A DNA stretch of 64,000 nucleotides from JBALVO01 sp036961445. GTDB lineage: Bacteria > Pseudomonadota > Gammaproteobacteria > Pseudomonadales > Halieaceae. The position numbers and the translations under genes were made by a program. The notes under the pieces are model-generated. The model was not told the origin of the DNA. It searched no databases and saw nothing but the letters and a program-made list of their open reading frames with translations. This document shows, one piece after another, positions 17,591-26,682 of this stretch. How positions within the stretch are numbered: the first letter of the stretch is position 1; every line of letters starts with the position of its first letter. Location of the stretch: contig JBALVO010000005.1 in the NCBI GenBank assembly GCA_036961445.1, positions 1 to 64,000 on the forward strand, read 5' to 3'.

Positions 17591-19177
17591 TTGTCATCCC
17601 ATTTGCAAAACCAATTGCAGGCACTGGCAAATTTCGATGCTCGCAAAGTACTGAGCAGCATTAAGCGTGGTATTGAAAAAGAAAGCCTGCGTATCTCAGC
17701 CGATGGCAAGCTGGCCCAGACAACACACCCGCTAGAACTGGGGTCCGCTCTGGCGCACCCCTCAATCACCACTGATTATTCAGAAGCACTGATGGAGTTT
17801 ATTACTCCGGTGAGCAGCAGCATCGAAGGCAGCCTGGAGACCCTGGAAAACGTACACAGCTTTGTGTACCAGCACCTGGACGATGAAATACTCTGGTCGG
17901 CCAGCATGCCGTGCATCGTCAGTGGTGACCAGAGTATCCCCGTCGCCCAGTACGGCAGTTCTAATGTAGCGCGTATGAAAACCGTTTATCGCTATGGCCT
18001 CGGTCATCGCTACGGTCGCTTGATGCAGGCTATTGCCGGGATCCATTACAACTTCTCCATGCCCCAGGCCTACTGGGACCAGGCCTGGCTGGAGGCGGGC
18101 AAACCGGGTGCAATAACCGACTACATAAGCGAGCGTTACCTGGGGCTAATCCGCAATTTTCACCGCTACTCCTGGCTGTTGATCTATTTGTTTGGGGCCT
18201 CGCCTGCAGTGTGCAGCACTTTCCTCAAAGGGCGTGACAATCACGATTTACAGGCCTTTGACAAAAATGGCCACAGCCTCTATCTGCCCTATAGCACCGC
18301 GTTGCGCATGGGCGATCTGGGCTACAACAGCGACGCTCAAAAGAACCTTAACGTATGCTACAACTCCCTGGATAATTATGTGGCAACGTTGCACGAAGCC
18401 ATTTTGCAGCCGCATGAGGAGTATAGGGACATCCCCTGTGGTCAAGGCGGGGACTACCAGCAACTCAATGACAGCCTGCTGCAGATCGAGAATGAATTTT
18501 ACAGCCCTATTCGCCCCAAACGTGTGGCCAATGCCGGTGAAACGCCGCTTAATGCGCTGGTCAGGGCGGGCATCGAATATATCGAAGTCAGGTGCGTGGA
18601 CGTCAGTCCTTTCACCGCAGTGGGCCTGGATGCGGAGCAGATTCGTTTTCTCGATACCTTCCTGGTCTATTGCTTACTGGAAGATAGCCCGCCGTGCGAC
18701 GACACAGAACAGAAAATACAGGCAGCCAACCTGGAGGCAGTGGTGAACCGCGGGCGCGAACCGGGACTGCAACTTAACAACTGCTCTGGCACCGTCTCAC
18801 TGCCCCAATGGGCCGACGAACTGCTGGCAAGCATGGGACCGATTGCGGAATTACTGGACAGCGCCTTGGACAATAGCGAATACAGTGCCAGCCTGGGTAG
18901 TCAGGCCGCCAAGATTGCCGATCCGGAGCTGACGCCTTCTGCGCGCGTGTTGCGCGAGATGCGCGAACAGGACCTGCCCTTCTTTCGATTGGCCCTGGCC
19001 TATAGCCAACGCTGGGCTGAGTACTTTCGCAAGCGCCCCCTTGCACCCGAGATACAGGCCACCTTTGAACGTGAGACCCGTGACTCCCTCGCGGCACAGG
19101 CCGACATCGAGCAGTCAGATGATATCGATTTCGAAAAATATCTGGATAATTTCTTCTCCCAGTACCAAACGCTCTAG
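17591..19177 (+). CDS. gshA: Glutamate-cysteine ligase
   Basis: A 528-residue class I glutamate-cysteine ligase, which joins glutamate and cysteine with ATP in the first step of glutathione synthesis. The N-terminal GIEKESLRIS, MEFITPV and GIHYNFSMP segments and EVRCVDVSPFTAVG are characteristic of the gammaproteobacterial type. The start is TTG at 17591, supported by CAGGAG 8-13 nt upstream. The next gene follows after 11 bp. Confidence 0.96.
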   Translation: MSSHLQNQLQALANFDARKVLSSIKRGIEKESLRISADGKLAQTTHPLELGSALAHPSITTDYSEALMEFITPVSSSIEGSLETLENVHSFVYQHLDDEILWSASMPCIVSGDQSIPVAQYGSSNVARMKTVYRYGLGHRYGRLMQAIAGIHYNFSMPQAYWDQAWLEAGKPGAITDYISERYLGLIRNFHRYSWLLIYLFGASPAVCSTFLKGRDNHDLQAFDKNGHSLYLPYSTALRMGDLGYNSDAQKNLNVCYNSLDNYVATLHEAILQPHEEYRDIPCGQGGDYQQLNDSLLQIENEFYSPIRPKRVANAGETPLNALVRAGIEYIEVRCVDVSPFTAVGLDAEQIRFLDTFLVYCLLEDSPPCDDTEQKIQAANLEAVVNRGREPGLQLNNCSGTVSLPQWADELLASMGPIAELLDSALDNSEYSASLGSQAAKIADPELTPSARVLREMREQDLPFFRLALAYSQRWAEYFRKRPLAPEIQATFERETRDSLAAQADIEQSDDIDFEKYLDNFFSQYQTL

Positions 19178-19188
19178 GCCATGTCGGG

Positions 19189-19794
19189 GTGAACTTCCTG
19201 GCCCACTTCCACCTGGCCTGGCCAGACCACGGCCTGATTGCCGGAGGTCTGGAGGGCGACTATTACAAGGGTCCCTTACGGGGTGACCTGCCCCACGCTA
19301 TCGAGCGCGGAGTAAAACTGCATAGAGCCATTGATGCCTATACCGACAATCACCGGGTCGTCGCGCAATTGCGCAGGGATATGCCCCAGTCACTGCGCCG
19401 CTATGCTGGCATCCTTATAGACCTGAGTTTTGATCATTATCTCAGCCTGCATTGGTCAGATTTCTCAGATATTCCACTGCCTGATTTCAACGATAAAGTC
19501 TATCGTGCCCTGACCGATCATGCAGATCACCTGAGTGATGGCTCGCGCAACATGCTGGCGCGCATGATCGAATACGACATCCTGGGCCTGTATCTACAAT
19601 GGCAAACGGTACCAGCCACCGCCAGGCGCATCGGGCAACGCTTCAAACGCCACAACCCGTTTGATGATATCGAGCGGGAATTATCGCCAGCGCAACCCAT
19701 GCTGGAGCAGGCTTTTCTGGCATTCTACCCGGAACTACAGCGCTTCACTGCTGACCAACTAAGCCATTATGAGAGCATCGAATATTGCACTTGA
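19189..19794 (+). CDS. acpH: Acyl carrier protein phosphodiesterase (AcpH-like)
   Basis: A 201-residue protein beginning MNFLAHFHLAWPD. It carries the HRAIDAYTDNHRVV metal-binding segment and LIDLSFDHYLSLHW of the AcpH family. These enzymes use a metal ion to remove the phosphopantetheine group from acyl carrier protein. The start is GTG at 19189, directly behind gshA, so the two are likely co-transcribed. AcpH homologues without demonstrated activity exist, so the exact reaction is inferred from family. Confidence 0.87.
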   Translation: MNFLAHFHLAWPDHGLIAGGLEGDYYKGPLRGDLPHAIERGVKLHRAIDAYTDNHRVVAQLRRDMPQSLRRYAGILIDLSFDHYLSLHWSDFSDIPLPDFNDKVYRALTDHADHLSDGSRNMLARMIEYDILGLYLQWQTVPATARRIGQRFKRHNPFDDIERELSPAQPMLEQAFLAFYPELQRFTADQLSHYESIEYCT

Positions 19795-19845
19795 GGACAA
19801 AAGCCCCTAAGTTAGCCACCATCCATAGCAAGGAACTCCATACCG

Positions 19846-20355
19846 ATGTTACAAGCAATCTCCCCGCGGCTGGTTTTTTTCGCCCTGCTACTGCTATCCA
19901 TAAGCTCGATGCTGTTTGCGCGTTTTTATCTCGAAGAGTTTCTTGACCTGGCAGCCTGCCCGCTGTGCATGAGCCAGCGCGTCTTTGTAGTAATGTGGGG
20001 CGTGTTCGCCCTGATGGCAGTGCTGCACAATCCCAGCGGCTGGGGCCGTCGATTATACGGCGCGTTGTGCGCCCTGGCGGCCATCACCGGTGGTGCCATC
20101 GCAGCACGCCACGTATGGCTGCAACACCTGCCCCCGGATCAGGTTCCTGCCTGTGGCCCCAGCTTGGAATACATGCTGGAAACCCTCCCTTTTAGCGAAA
20201 CCCTGAATATTGTATTCATGGGCGATGGCAACTGTGCTGACACAATGTGGACTTTTCTCGGCTTCAGCATCCCCGAGCAAACCCTGGCGTTATTTGTGGT
20301 GACTACCGTGGCCTGCCTGTGGCAAACCTTTCGTAAATACCCCGATCAGGTATAG
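19846..20355 (+). CDS. dsbB: Disulfide bond formation protein DsbB
   Basis: A 169-residue inner-membrane protein with four hydrophobic helices. The first periplasmic loop carries CPLC at about Cys38/41. The second loop has a cysteine in ACGPSLEYML and another in GDGNCAD, giving the four redox cysteines that pass electrons from DsbA to ubiquinone. The gene sits just upstream of rsd, as for the dsbB homologue next to algQ in Pseudomonas. Confidence 0.95.
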   Translation: MLQAISPRLVFFALLLLSISSMLFARFYLEEFLDLAACPLCMSQRVFVVMWGVFALMAVLHNPSGWGRRLYGALCALAAITGGAIAARHVWLQHLPPDQVPACGPSLEYMLETLPFSETLNIVFMGDGNCADTMWTFLGFSIPEQTLALFVVTTVACLWQTFRKYPDQV

Positions 20356-20390
20356 TTACCACTTGCAGGCTCACTCCCGGGAATCAAGCG

Positions 20391-20879
20391 ATGCCACACA
20401 GAAGTAGCAATCCACAACAACAATTTGCCACTGTAGAAACCATGCTCACCCGCTGGTTGAAAGAGCGCAGAGAATTATTGGGTAAATACACGGAAATCGC
20501 CGTCGCGCTGGATGTAGACATGGACGATGCAATGCTGCAACAACGCCAACAGGCCCTGTGTGAACTGCTGGTGGACTATGTCTCAGCGGGACACTTTGAA
20601 GTGTTTCATGAGTTGATTAACGAGGCAGAAACCTTTGCTGATGGCAGCGGAGCTATTGCCGAGAAATTAATGCCAGCCATCGGCGACACTACCGAGGTCA
20701 TTATGGCCTACGAGGAAAAATACAGCAGCGCACTGGGACGCCAGGAAAAAATAAAGCGCGACCTGTCAGCCCTGGGAGAGGTGCTGGAGTCGCGCTTCGT
20801 ACTGGAAGATCAGCTTATCGCGGGTCTTCACGCTAGACACAAGCGCCTGGTCGATAACCAGGCGCCGCTATCGGGTTAG
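20391..20879 (+). CDS. rsd: Rsd/AlgQ anti-sigma-70 factor
   Basis: A 162-residue helical protein of the Rsd/AlgQ family, which binds region 4 of sigma-70 and shifts RNA polymerase toward alternative sigma factors in stationary phase. Family features visible are TMLTRWLKERRELLGKYTE at the start, CELLVDYVSAGHFEVFHEL in the middle and LGEVLESRFVLEDQLI near the end. The stop overlaps the stop of the opposing FKBP gene by four bases. Confidence 0.93.
   Translation: MPHRSSNPQQQFATVETMLTRWLKERRELLGKYTEIAVALDVDMDDAMLQQRQQALCELLVDYVSAGHFEVFHELINEAETFADGSGAIAEKLMPAIGDTTEVIMAYEEKYSSALGRQEKIKRDLSALGEVLESRFVLEDQLIAGLHARHKRLVDNQAPLSG
20843..20865. terminator. Stem-loop in the last codons of rsd
   Basis: A perfect 9-bp stem GCGCCTGGT (20843-20851) / ACCAGGCGC (20857-20865) with a 5-nt loop lies inside the 3' end of rsd, just past the stop of the convergent FKBP gene. 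There is no T-run. Since the genes leave no spacer, it may serve as a shared pause or 3'-end site. Confidence 0.35.
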
Positions 20880-21649
20880 CCTTCTGCTGCAGCTGCAGGT
20901 TCCGCTGCCGCTTCAGCCTGGCTGGGGATAGCAATCAGTTCTACTTCAAAGATCAGAGCCGCATTAGGTCCGATCATCTGACCAGCACCACCAGCGCCAT
21001 AACCCAACTCTGGGGGAATGGCCAACTTCCACTTGGATCCAACTGGCATCAACTGTAGAGCCTCAGTCCAGCCGGCAATTACCTGGCCAACACCAAAGGA
21101 TACGGTCTGGCCGCGGCCATAGGAAGAATCAAACTCGGTACCGTCTACCAAAGTGCCGGCATAGTGTACTTCTACAGTATCTTCAGCACCAGGTTTGGCG
21201 CCGTCTCCTGCTTCAAGGATTTCGTACTGCAGGCCAGACTCAGTGGTCACAACACCTTCTCTGGCACCATTTTCTGCCATAAAAGCGGCCGCTACGGCCA
21301 GGTTGGCTTCACCCTCTACAGCCTGGGCAGCAGCCTGCTCGGCGGCTGCCTTCTCCTGGTAGGCCTGCATCTCAGCAGCAATCTCTTCCTGGCTCAAAAG
21401 TGGCTCCGCGCCTTCCAATGCATCGGTCAAACCGGCAGAAAAGGCATCGGCATCCATGGGAACGCCATCAGCGGCCATGCGCTGGCCAAGGCCAAATGCG
21501 ATGCCATAGCTCAGACGCTGTTCCGTAGTGTCCAACGTAATACCGGCCGGTGCTACAACAGCAGCCGCGTCGGGGGTAGATGCTTCTTGGTTACAAGCTT
21601 GCAGTGTGATAACGCTGACCAGAGCAAGCGGCAATGCGTACTTCTTCAT
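20876..21649 (-). CDS. FKBP-type peptidyl-prolyl isomerase, lipoprotein (Mip/FkpA-like)
   Basis: A 257-residue envelope protein. It starts with a lipoprotein signal ending LQAC at about Cys19, then an N-terminal helical dimerisation domain (LSYGIAFGLGQRMAADG) and a C-terminal FKBP domain (VEVHYAGTLVDGTEFDSS, GWTEALQLMPVGSKWKL, LGYGAGGAG). It should assist folding of periplasmic or outer-membrane proteins. An Ala/Glu-rich end (AEAAAEPAAAAEG) is low complexity. A 200-bp gap upstream contains a TTACCGGTAA palindrome at 21753-21762 of unknown meaning. Confidence 0.93.
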   Translation of the reverse strand: MKKYALPLALVSVITLQACNQEASTPDAAAVVAPAGITLDTTEQRLSYGIAFGLGQRMAADGVPMDADAFSAGLTDALEGAEPLLSQEEIAAEMQAYQEKAAAEQAAAQAVEGEANLAVAAAFMAENGAREGVVTTESGLQYEILEAGDGAKPGAEDTVEVHYAGTLVDGTEFDSSYGRGQTVSFGVGQVIAGWTEALQLMPVGSKWKLAIPPELGYGAGGAGQMIGPNAALIFEVELIAIPSQAEAAAEPAAAAEG

Positions 21650-21849
21650 AAAATTATTCCATATTCAAAAAAACCGTGGGTATCTCAGATACCCCTGTCA
21701 AAGCGAGGTCTGGCTAGCAGGGACCAATGAAATCCCTGGCGGGCGCCGGGTTTTACCGGTAACCGCCCGTTCAAGTCCGTGGTGGCAGCAAGAATGTCGC
21801 AATGGGCGCACATATTACTATCCGTTTCGCCCTTACGCCACCCCTGGGC

Positions 21850-22317
21850 TCACTCCCTCAAAACCAGGGTAAGCCCAGCAATTGCACCCACCCAATCATC
21901 ACTCCCCGGACAGCTTAATTGCGCTACTTGCTGCAGGTTTTGCTGTAACGGGGACTTCGCGGCTGGCAACTCAATGGCGTTGTGATAAAAATCCAGCATC
22001 ATCGCCTGCTGCTGGCGCTCCGCCAGTAGTTCCAGGTCCTTGATTTTACCGCGAATAGCGCTCGCCACAGGGTAATCACGCCACTCTTGGCGCAATGCGC
22101 GTAGCGGGCGCACTACCCGACCCCGCCAGGGCGCAATAAGTGCCTGCAGCGCCAGCAGATGCTCCGCACTCAAGTTGCGGTCTGCAGTGGCCACCCACGC
22201 AGCATATAACAGCAGGTTTACATCCATGCCAAAACCGTCCTGCAGTGCGAGGCAAGATTCAGCCACGCCATCCCGCGCGTAATTGTGCAAAGAGAACTCC
22301 CACAAAGGATTGCTCAT
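21850..22317 (-). CDS. TIGR02444 family protein
   Basis: A 155-residue protein opening with NPLWEFSLHNYARDGVAESCLALQD, the conserved start of the TIGR02444 family. The rest is helical with LLYAAWVA and WRGRVVRPLR segments. Function unknown. In Pseudomonas the same family member lies next to an ABC-F gene and the algQ region, as here. It is divergent from the ABC-F gene, with 51 bp between the two starts. Confidence 0.87.
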   Translation of the reverse strand: MSNPLWEFSLHNYARDGVAESCLALQDGFGMDVNLLLYAAWVATADRNLSAEHLLALQALIAPWRGRVVRPLRALRQEWRDYPVASAIRGKIKDLELLAERQQQAMMLDFYHNAIELPAAKSPLQQNLQQVAQLSCPGSDDWVGAIAGLTLVLRE

Positions 22318-22368
22318 AAAATATCCATCTGGCTCATAGCGTCTGCTACAGGTAGAATTCGCGACCTC

Positions 22369-24255
22369 ATGATAATACTACGCGATATTGGACTGCGCCG
22401 CGGCAGCAAACTACTGCTGGAAGGCGCCAACGTAACCATTCAGCCCGGGCAACGCCTGGCCCTGATAGGCGCTAATGGCAGTGGCAAGTCCAGCCTGTTC
22501 TCCATGCTGCTGGGAGAACTGATAGCCGATACCGGCGCTATCGAAGGCATGAATAAACTGCGCATGTCGCATATGGCTCAGGAAATACACACTACCTCAC
22601 TGCCCGCTGGTGAGTATGTTTGGCGCGGCGATGAGCAACTGGCGCGCAAGCGGGACGAATTGCTGCGCCTGGAAGCCGCCCAGGAGTTCCACGCGGCAGC
22701 CGTCATCCACAGCGAACTGGAGGAAATCGACGGTTACAGCGCCGAGCGGCGTGCTGAGCGCCTGCTGCAGGGGCTGGGGTTCGCCGCGAATGCCGCCAAC
22801 CGCCCGGTCAGCGACTTTTCCGGTGGCTGGCGCATTCGCCTCAACCTGGCTCGCGCGTTGATGACCCCCTCGGATATTCTGCTACTGGATGAGCCAACCA
22901 ACCACCTGGACCTGGATGCCACTCTATGGCTGCAGCAATGGCTGCAACAGTATCAGGGTACTCTGCTGATGATCTCTCACGACCGGGATTTCATCGACGC
23001 CACCTGTGAACGCATTCTGCATATTGAGCAACAACAGCTACAGACCTATAAGGGCAATTACTCCGATTTCGAACGCCAGCGCGCCGAACGCCTGCTCAAT
23101 CAGCAGGCCAGTTACGAAAAACAACAACGACGCATCGCGGAAATCGACGACTTCGTCAGGCGTTTCCGCTACAAAGCCACCAAGGCGAAACAGGCCCAGA
23201 GCCGACTAAAAGAACTGGAGCGGATGCAAAACCTGGCACCAGCTCATATAGATTCGCCATTTGACTTCAGTTTTCAGGCACCACAGCGCAGCAGTGATCC
23301 ATTGCTGCGACTGGATGAGGCTGCGCTGGGGTATGGCACCGTAAGCGTATTAAGTAAAGTGAACTTACAACTGCGCCCCGGCAGTCGTTATGGCCTGCTG
23401 GGCAGAAACGGTGCCGGTAAATCTACTCTGCTGAAGAGCCTGATTGGTGAACTGCCCCTAATCGCAGGGCTGCGCACAACCGGCGAACACTGCAGCATTG
23501 GGTATTTTGATCAGCAGCAACTGGAAGCGCTGGATATGCAGGCCAGTCCCGCCCTGCATATCCAGCGTCTCAGTCCAGAAGCACGCGAACAGGAAATCCT
23601 CAATTTCCTGGGCGGCTTCAACTTTCGCGGCGACACCGCCACCAGCGCCATCGCGCGCTTTTCTGGCGGAGAGAAGGCGCGCCTGGCTCTGGCCATGGTG
23701 GTGTGGCAGCGGCCCAACTTGCTGGTACTGGATGAACCAACCAACCACCTGGATCTGGACATGCGCCATGCCATGGAGGTCGCCCTGCAGTCCTATGAAG
23801 GTGCGCTTATCCTGGTCAGCCACGACCGTCATATGTTGCGCAATACGGTGGAGGAACTGCTACTGGTGCACGACGGCGAAGTCGAGGAATACCAGGATGA
23901 CCTGGAAGGTTACGAACGCTGGATTCTTTCCAGTTACCGCCAGGTGGACAAACCCGAAGCGCAAACCAGTGATACTTCCCGCAAAGAAAAGCGCCAGCAT
24001 GCAGCGGCACAAAGGGACAAGCTGCGACCACTGATAAACCAGGTAAAAAAGACGGAAGCGGCCATGGCGACAGTGGAAGCGGAACAGGCCGAATTACAAA
24101 GCCAATTGGGCGACACTGACTTGTACAACCAGGAACGCAAAAGCGAGCTGGCAGAGCTGCTCAAGCGCGAAGGTGAATTAAAATCACAGGCAGAACAACT
24201 GGAAGAAAGCTGGCTTGAGCAGCAACAGGTCCTGGAAGAATCAGGCTACGTTTAA
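22369..24255 (+). CDS. ABC-F ATPase, YheS-like
   Basis: A 628-residue protein with two ABC domains and no membrane helices. Walker A motifs are GANGSGKSS and GRNGAGKST, signature motifs FSGGWRIRLNLARAL and FSGGEKARLALA. A linker between the domains contains a basic KQAQSRLKELERM helix, and a C-terminal coiled coil of about 80 residues follows. ABC-F proteins bind the ribosome E site and relieve stalling; YheS is the closest known type by arrangement. The ATG at 22369 gives the canonical start MIILRDIGLRRG; the longer frame from 22285 runs into the opposing gene. Confidence 0.92.
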   Translation: MIILRDIGLRRGSKLLLEGANVTIQPGQRLALIGANGSGKSSLFSMLLGELIADTGAIEGMNKLRMSHMAQEIHTTSLPAGEYVWRGDEQLARKRDELLRLEAAQEFHAAAVIHSELEEIDGYSAERRAERLLQGLGFAANAANRPVSDFSGGWRIRLNLARALMTPSDILLLDEPTNHLDLDATLWLQQWLQQYQGTLLMISHDRDFIDATCERILHIEQQQLQTYKGNYSDFERQRAERLLNQQASYEKQQRRIAEIDDFVRRFRYKATKAKQAQSRLKELERMQNLAPAHIDSPFDFSFQAPQRSSDPLLRLDEAALGYGTVSVLSKVNLQLRPGSRYGLLGRNGAGKSTLLKSLIGELPLIAGLRTTGEHCSIGYFDQQQLEALDMQASPALHIQRLSPEAREQEILNFLGGFNFRGDTATSAIARFSGGEKARLALAMVVWQRPNLLVLDEPTNHLDLDMRHAMEVALQSYEGALILVSHDRHMLRNTVEELLLVHDGEVEEYQDDLEGYERWILSSYRQVDKPEAQTSDTSRKEKRQHAAAQRDKLRPLINQVKKTEAAMATVEAEQAELQSQLGDTDLYNQERKSELAELLKREGELKSQAEQLEESWLEQQQVLEESGYV

Positions 24256-24273
24256 AGCGCAAAACGGCGTGCT

Positions 24274-24531
24274 TTAACCACCGATCAATTGCAGTTTTTC
24301 ACCCCGGCTCAGCTTTTTTATGGCCGCCTCACGCTGCTGTGCAGCGCTGCGGTCGGCAGCGCCGTCCGACCACACTAATTGCACCGGACGCCTGCCGCTG
24401 GTGTACCTGGGGCCGCCGGCCCGCTCACCGTTGTGTTGTAGCAAGCGCCTCTGCACATCACGGGCCACACCGGTATATAGTGAACCGTCAGCGCACTGCA
24501 ATATATAGACATGCCAGGGATAGCTCATCAC
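24274..24531 (-). CDS. GIY-YIG nuclease-domain protein (UPF0213/YhbQ-like)
   Basis: An 85-residue single-domain protein. The GIY-YIG core reads WHVYILQCADGSLYTGVARD, with a conserved Arg in VQRRLLQHN. Members are small stand-alone nuclease-like proteins of unclear substrate. It is downstream of the VTT/FAD reductase gene on the same strand (15 bp apart) and convergent with the ABC-F gene. Confidence 0.9.
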   Translation of the reverse strand: MMSYPWHVYILQCADGSLYTGVARDVQRRLLQHNGERAGGPRYTSGRRPVQLVWSDGAADRSAAQQREAAIKKLSRGEKLQLIGG

Positions 24532-24546
24532 ATCAATCCAGCGCTC

Positions 24547-26682
24547 TTAACTGCGATTCCAGCGGTGATAGCGCTGCGCCCAGTTCAGTAATTTTTCAGG
24601 CTTGCGCGCCTTGCGCCACTGCCCAGCCAGAAATTTATTGCTCTCACTCAAGGTGGGATAAATATGGATGGTCGCCAGGATTTTGTTCAGTCCAATACCG
24701 TGCTTCATCGCCAGCACAAACTCGTTAATCAGTTCCGACGCGTGGTAGCCCACAATGGTGGCGCCCAGGATTCGATCCCGCCCCGGCTCTGTAAGCACCT
24801 TGACGAAACCGTAGGCCTCGCCATCGGCAATGGCCCTGTCCAGGTCATCGATATCATAACGGGTGACCTCGTAAGCGATGGCGCGCTGCTGGGCTTCGCT
24901 TTCATTGAGACCCACCCGCGCCACCTCAGGATCAGTAAAGGTAGCCCAGGGCACCACTGCGTAATCGACCTTAAATTTTCGAAACCGACCAAACAGTGCG
25001 TTCACCGCTGCATACCAGGCCTGGTGACTGGCCATGTGTGTAAACATATAGGGTCCAGCCACATCCCCGCAGGCGGAGATATTAGGCATCGCGGTGCGCA
25101 GATAATCGTCCACGGCTACCGTACCTGAAGGTGTCAAACCGATACCCAATGCCTCCAACCCCATATCCTGGACATTAGCGCTGCGCCCTACCGCCAGCAA
25201 AACGCGATCAAAGAGCAATTGACGCTCTCCCTGAGCCGTGGCAAAAACGCCACTTTGCCCATCTTCACTGGCGGTAAATGAACGGGGGTCGTAGCCGATA
25301 TGTACCTCCATCCCCTGCCGCTGAAATGACGTGAGTACCTGCGCCGCCACTTCCGCATCCTCACGGGGCAATATACGTGAGGAGTGAGTAACCAACATGA
25401 CATGACTGCCCAGTCGGGAAAAAGCTTGCGCCAACTCACAGCCGATCGGTCCGCCGCCCAATACCAGTAGTCGCTGTGGCAACTCCCTGATCTCCCAAAC
25501 ATTATCCGACGTCAGGTAATCAAGTTGCTGCAAACCCGGAATATCCGGCACCCGGGGTCGCGCGCCGCTGGCAATGATAATGTTGCGCGCGGTAAGAACC
25601 TCACCGTTCACCTCGACCGCCCAGGGTGAGATGATGCGGGCATCTCCCTGCACACAATTTACCCCCAGTTCGGTAAAACGCTCTACCGAATCGTGGGGCT
25701 CGATGGTTTTAACCACCCGCTGCACCCGCTCCATAACCTCGGGGAAGTCTACCTTCACTGTCATCGGCGCCAGGCCAAATTCCGATGCCCGCCGCGCATA
25801 CTCGGCGATGCGGGCTGATCGAATCAGGGCCTTGCTGGGGACACAGCCTGTGTTCAGGCAGTCGCCACCCATTTGATGCCGCTCTATAAGCGTCACCTTG
25901 GCCTTCACCGTTGCAGCTATCAGCGAAGCCACCAGGCCAGCCGATCCCGCGCCTATCACGATAAGGTTATTATCAAATTTTGCCGGACGAACAAAAGCGC
26001 GCATAACACGTCGCGTTTGCATATAGCCCAGTAACCATCGGGCAATAAAAGGGAACACAGCCAACAGGGCAAAGGAACCCAACAGGGGCGCCGATACGAT
26101 GCCAGATAACGACTGTAACTGCCCCAGCTGTGTGCCTGCATTCACGTACACGGCAGTGGCTGGCAACATACCCAACTGTGACACCCAATAATAGCGTCCG
26201 GGACGAATAGGCAGTAAGCCCATCAACAGGTTGATCAGGAAAAACGGGAAGATCGGCACCAGGCGCAAAGAAAACAGATAAAACGAGCCGTCTCGTTCGA
26301 AGCCAGCATTAATCGCACCTATATGTCGACCAAACCTGCCCTGCACCCAGTCCCGCAACAGGACCCGCGATACCAGGAATGCCAGCGTAGCTCCGATACT
26401 GCTGGCAAAGGAAACCAACAGCAGCCCATACCAGAATCCAAACAGGGCACCCCCGCCCAGTGTCATGATCGCTGCACCCGGCACCGACAAGGCGGTGACC
26501 GCAACGTAGATTGCGAAATATATCAGCCCGGCCAGCACCGGGTTTGCGCCGTACCACTGCCGCATCTCATCAATGCGTTGCTGTAGCGTGTCAAATTGCA
26601 GCAGACTGCCCAGGTCAAAATAAAACCAGCCGGCAAAGGCTGCTACCACCAGTACAATTACCACTATCTGTTTTTGGCGCAA
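24547..26682 (-). CDS. Fusion of VTT/TVP38 membrane domain and FAD-dependent disulfide reductase
   Basis: A 711-residue protein. Residues 1-225 are a VTT (TVP38/TMEM64, DedA-related) membrane domain with RLVPIFPFFLINLLMG. Residues 238-711 are a mercuric-reductase/lipoamide-dehydrogenase-like enzyme: FAD loop VIGAGSAGLVAS, redox disulfide GGDCLNTGCVPSK (Cys275/280), NAD(P) loop GGGPIGCELA, FAD-binding ISACGDVAG, and a dimerisation domain. The His-Glu pair expected at the C-terminus appears in HIYPTLSE. There is no vicinal C-terminal CC pair as in MerA, so metal reduction is unlikely. A membrane-tethered pyridine nucleotide:disulfide or quinone reductase is a reasonable guess. Confidence 0.9.
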   Translation of the reverse strand: MRQKQIVVIVLVVAAFAGWFYFDLGSLLQFDTLQQRIDEMRQWYGANPVLAGLIYFAIYVAVTALSVPGAAIMTLGGGALFGFWYGLLLVSFASSIGATLAFLVSRVLLRDWVQGRFGRHIGAINAGFERDGSFYLFSLRLVPIFPFFLINLLMGLLPIRPGRYYWVSQLGMLPATAVYVNAGTQLGQLQSLSGIVSAPLLGSFALLAVFPFIARWLLGYMQTRRVMRAFVRPAKFDNNLIVIGAGSAGLVASLIAATVKAKVTLIERHQMGGDCLNTGCVPSKALIRSARIAEYARRASEFGLAPMTVKVDFPEVMERVQRVVKTIEPHDSVERFTELGVNCVQGDARIISPWAVEVNGEVLTARNIIIASGARPRVPDIPGLQQLDYLTSDNVWEIRELPQRLLVLGGGPIGCELAQAFSRLGSHVMLVTHSSRILPREDAEVAAQVLTSFQRQGMEVHIGYDPRSFTASEDGQSGVFATAQGERQLLFDRVLLAVGRSANVQDMGLEALGIGLTPSGTVAVDDYLRTAMPNISACGDVAGPYMFTHMASHQAWYAAVNALFGRFRKFKVDYAVVPWATFTDPEVARVGLNESEAQQRAIAYEVTRYDIDDLDRAIADGEAYGFVKVLTEPGRDRILGATIVGYHASELINEFVLAMKHGIGLNKILATIHIYPTLSESNKFLAGQWRKARKPEKLLNWAQRYHRWNRS

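Noticed and set aside
21164..21730. 188-codon plus-strand frame
   Set aside because: Antisense to the FKBP lipoprotein gene.
24547..26682. Mercuric reductase (merA)
   Set aside because: No N-terminal HMA domain, no C-terminal Cys-Cys pair and no other mer genes nearby.
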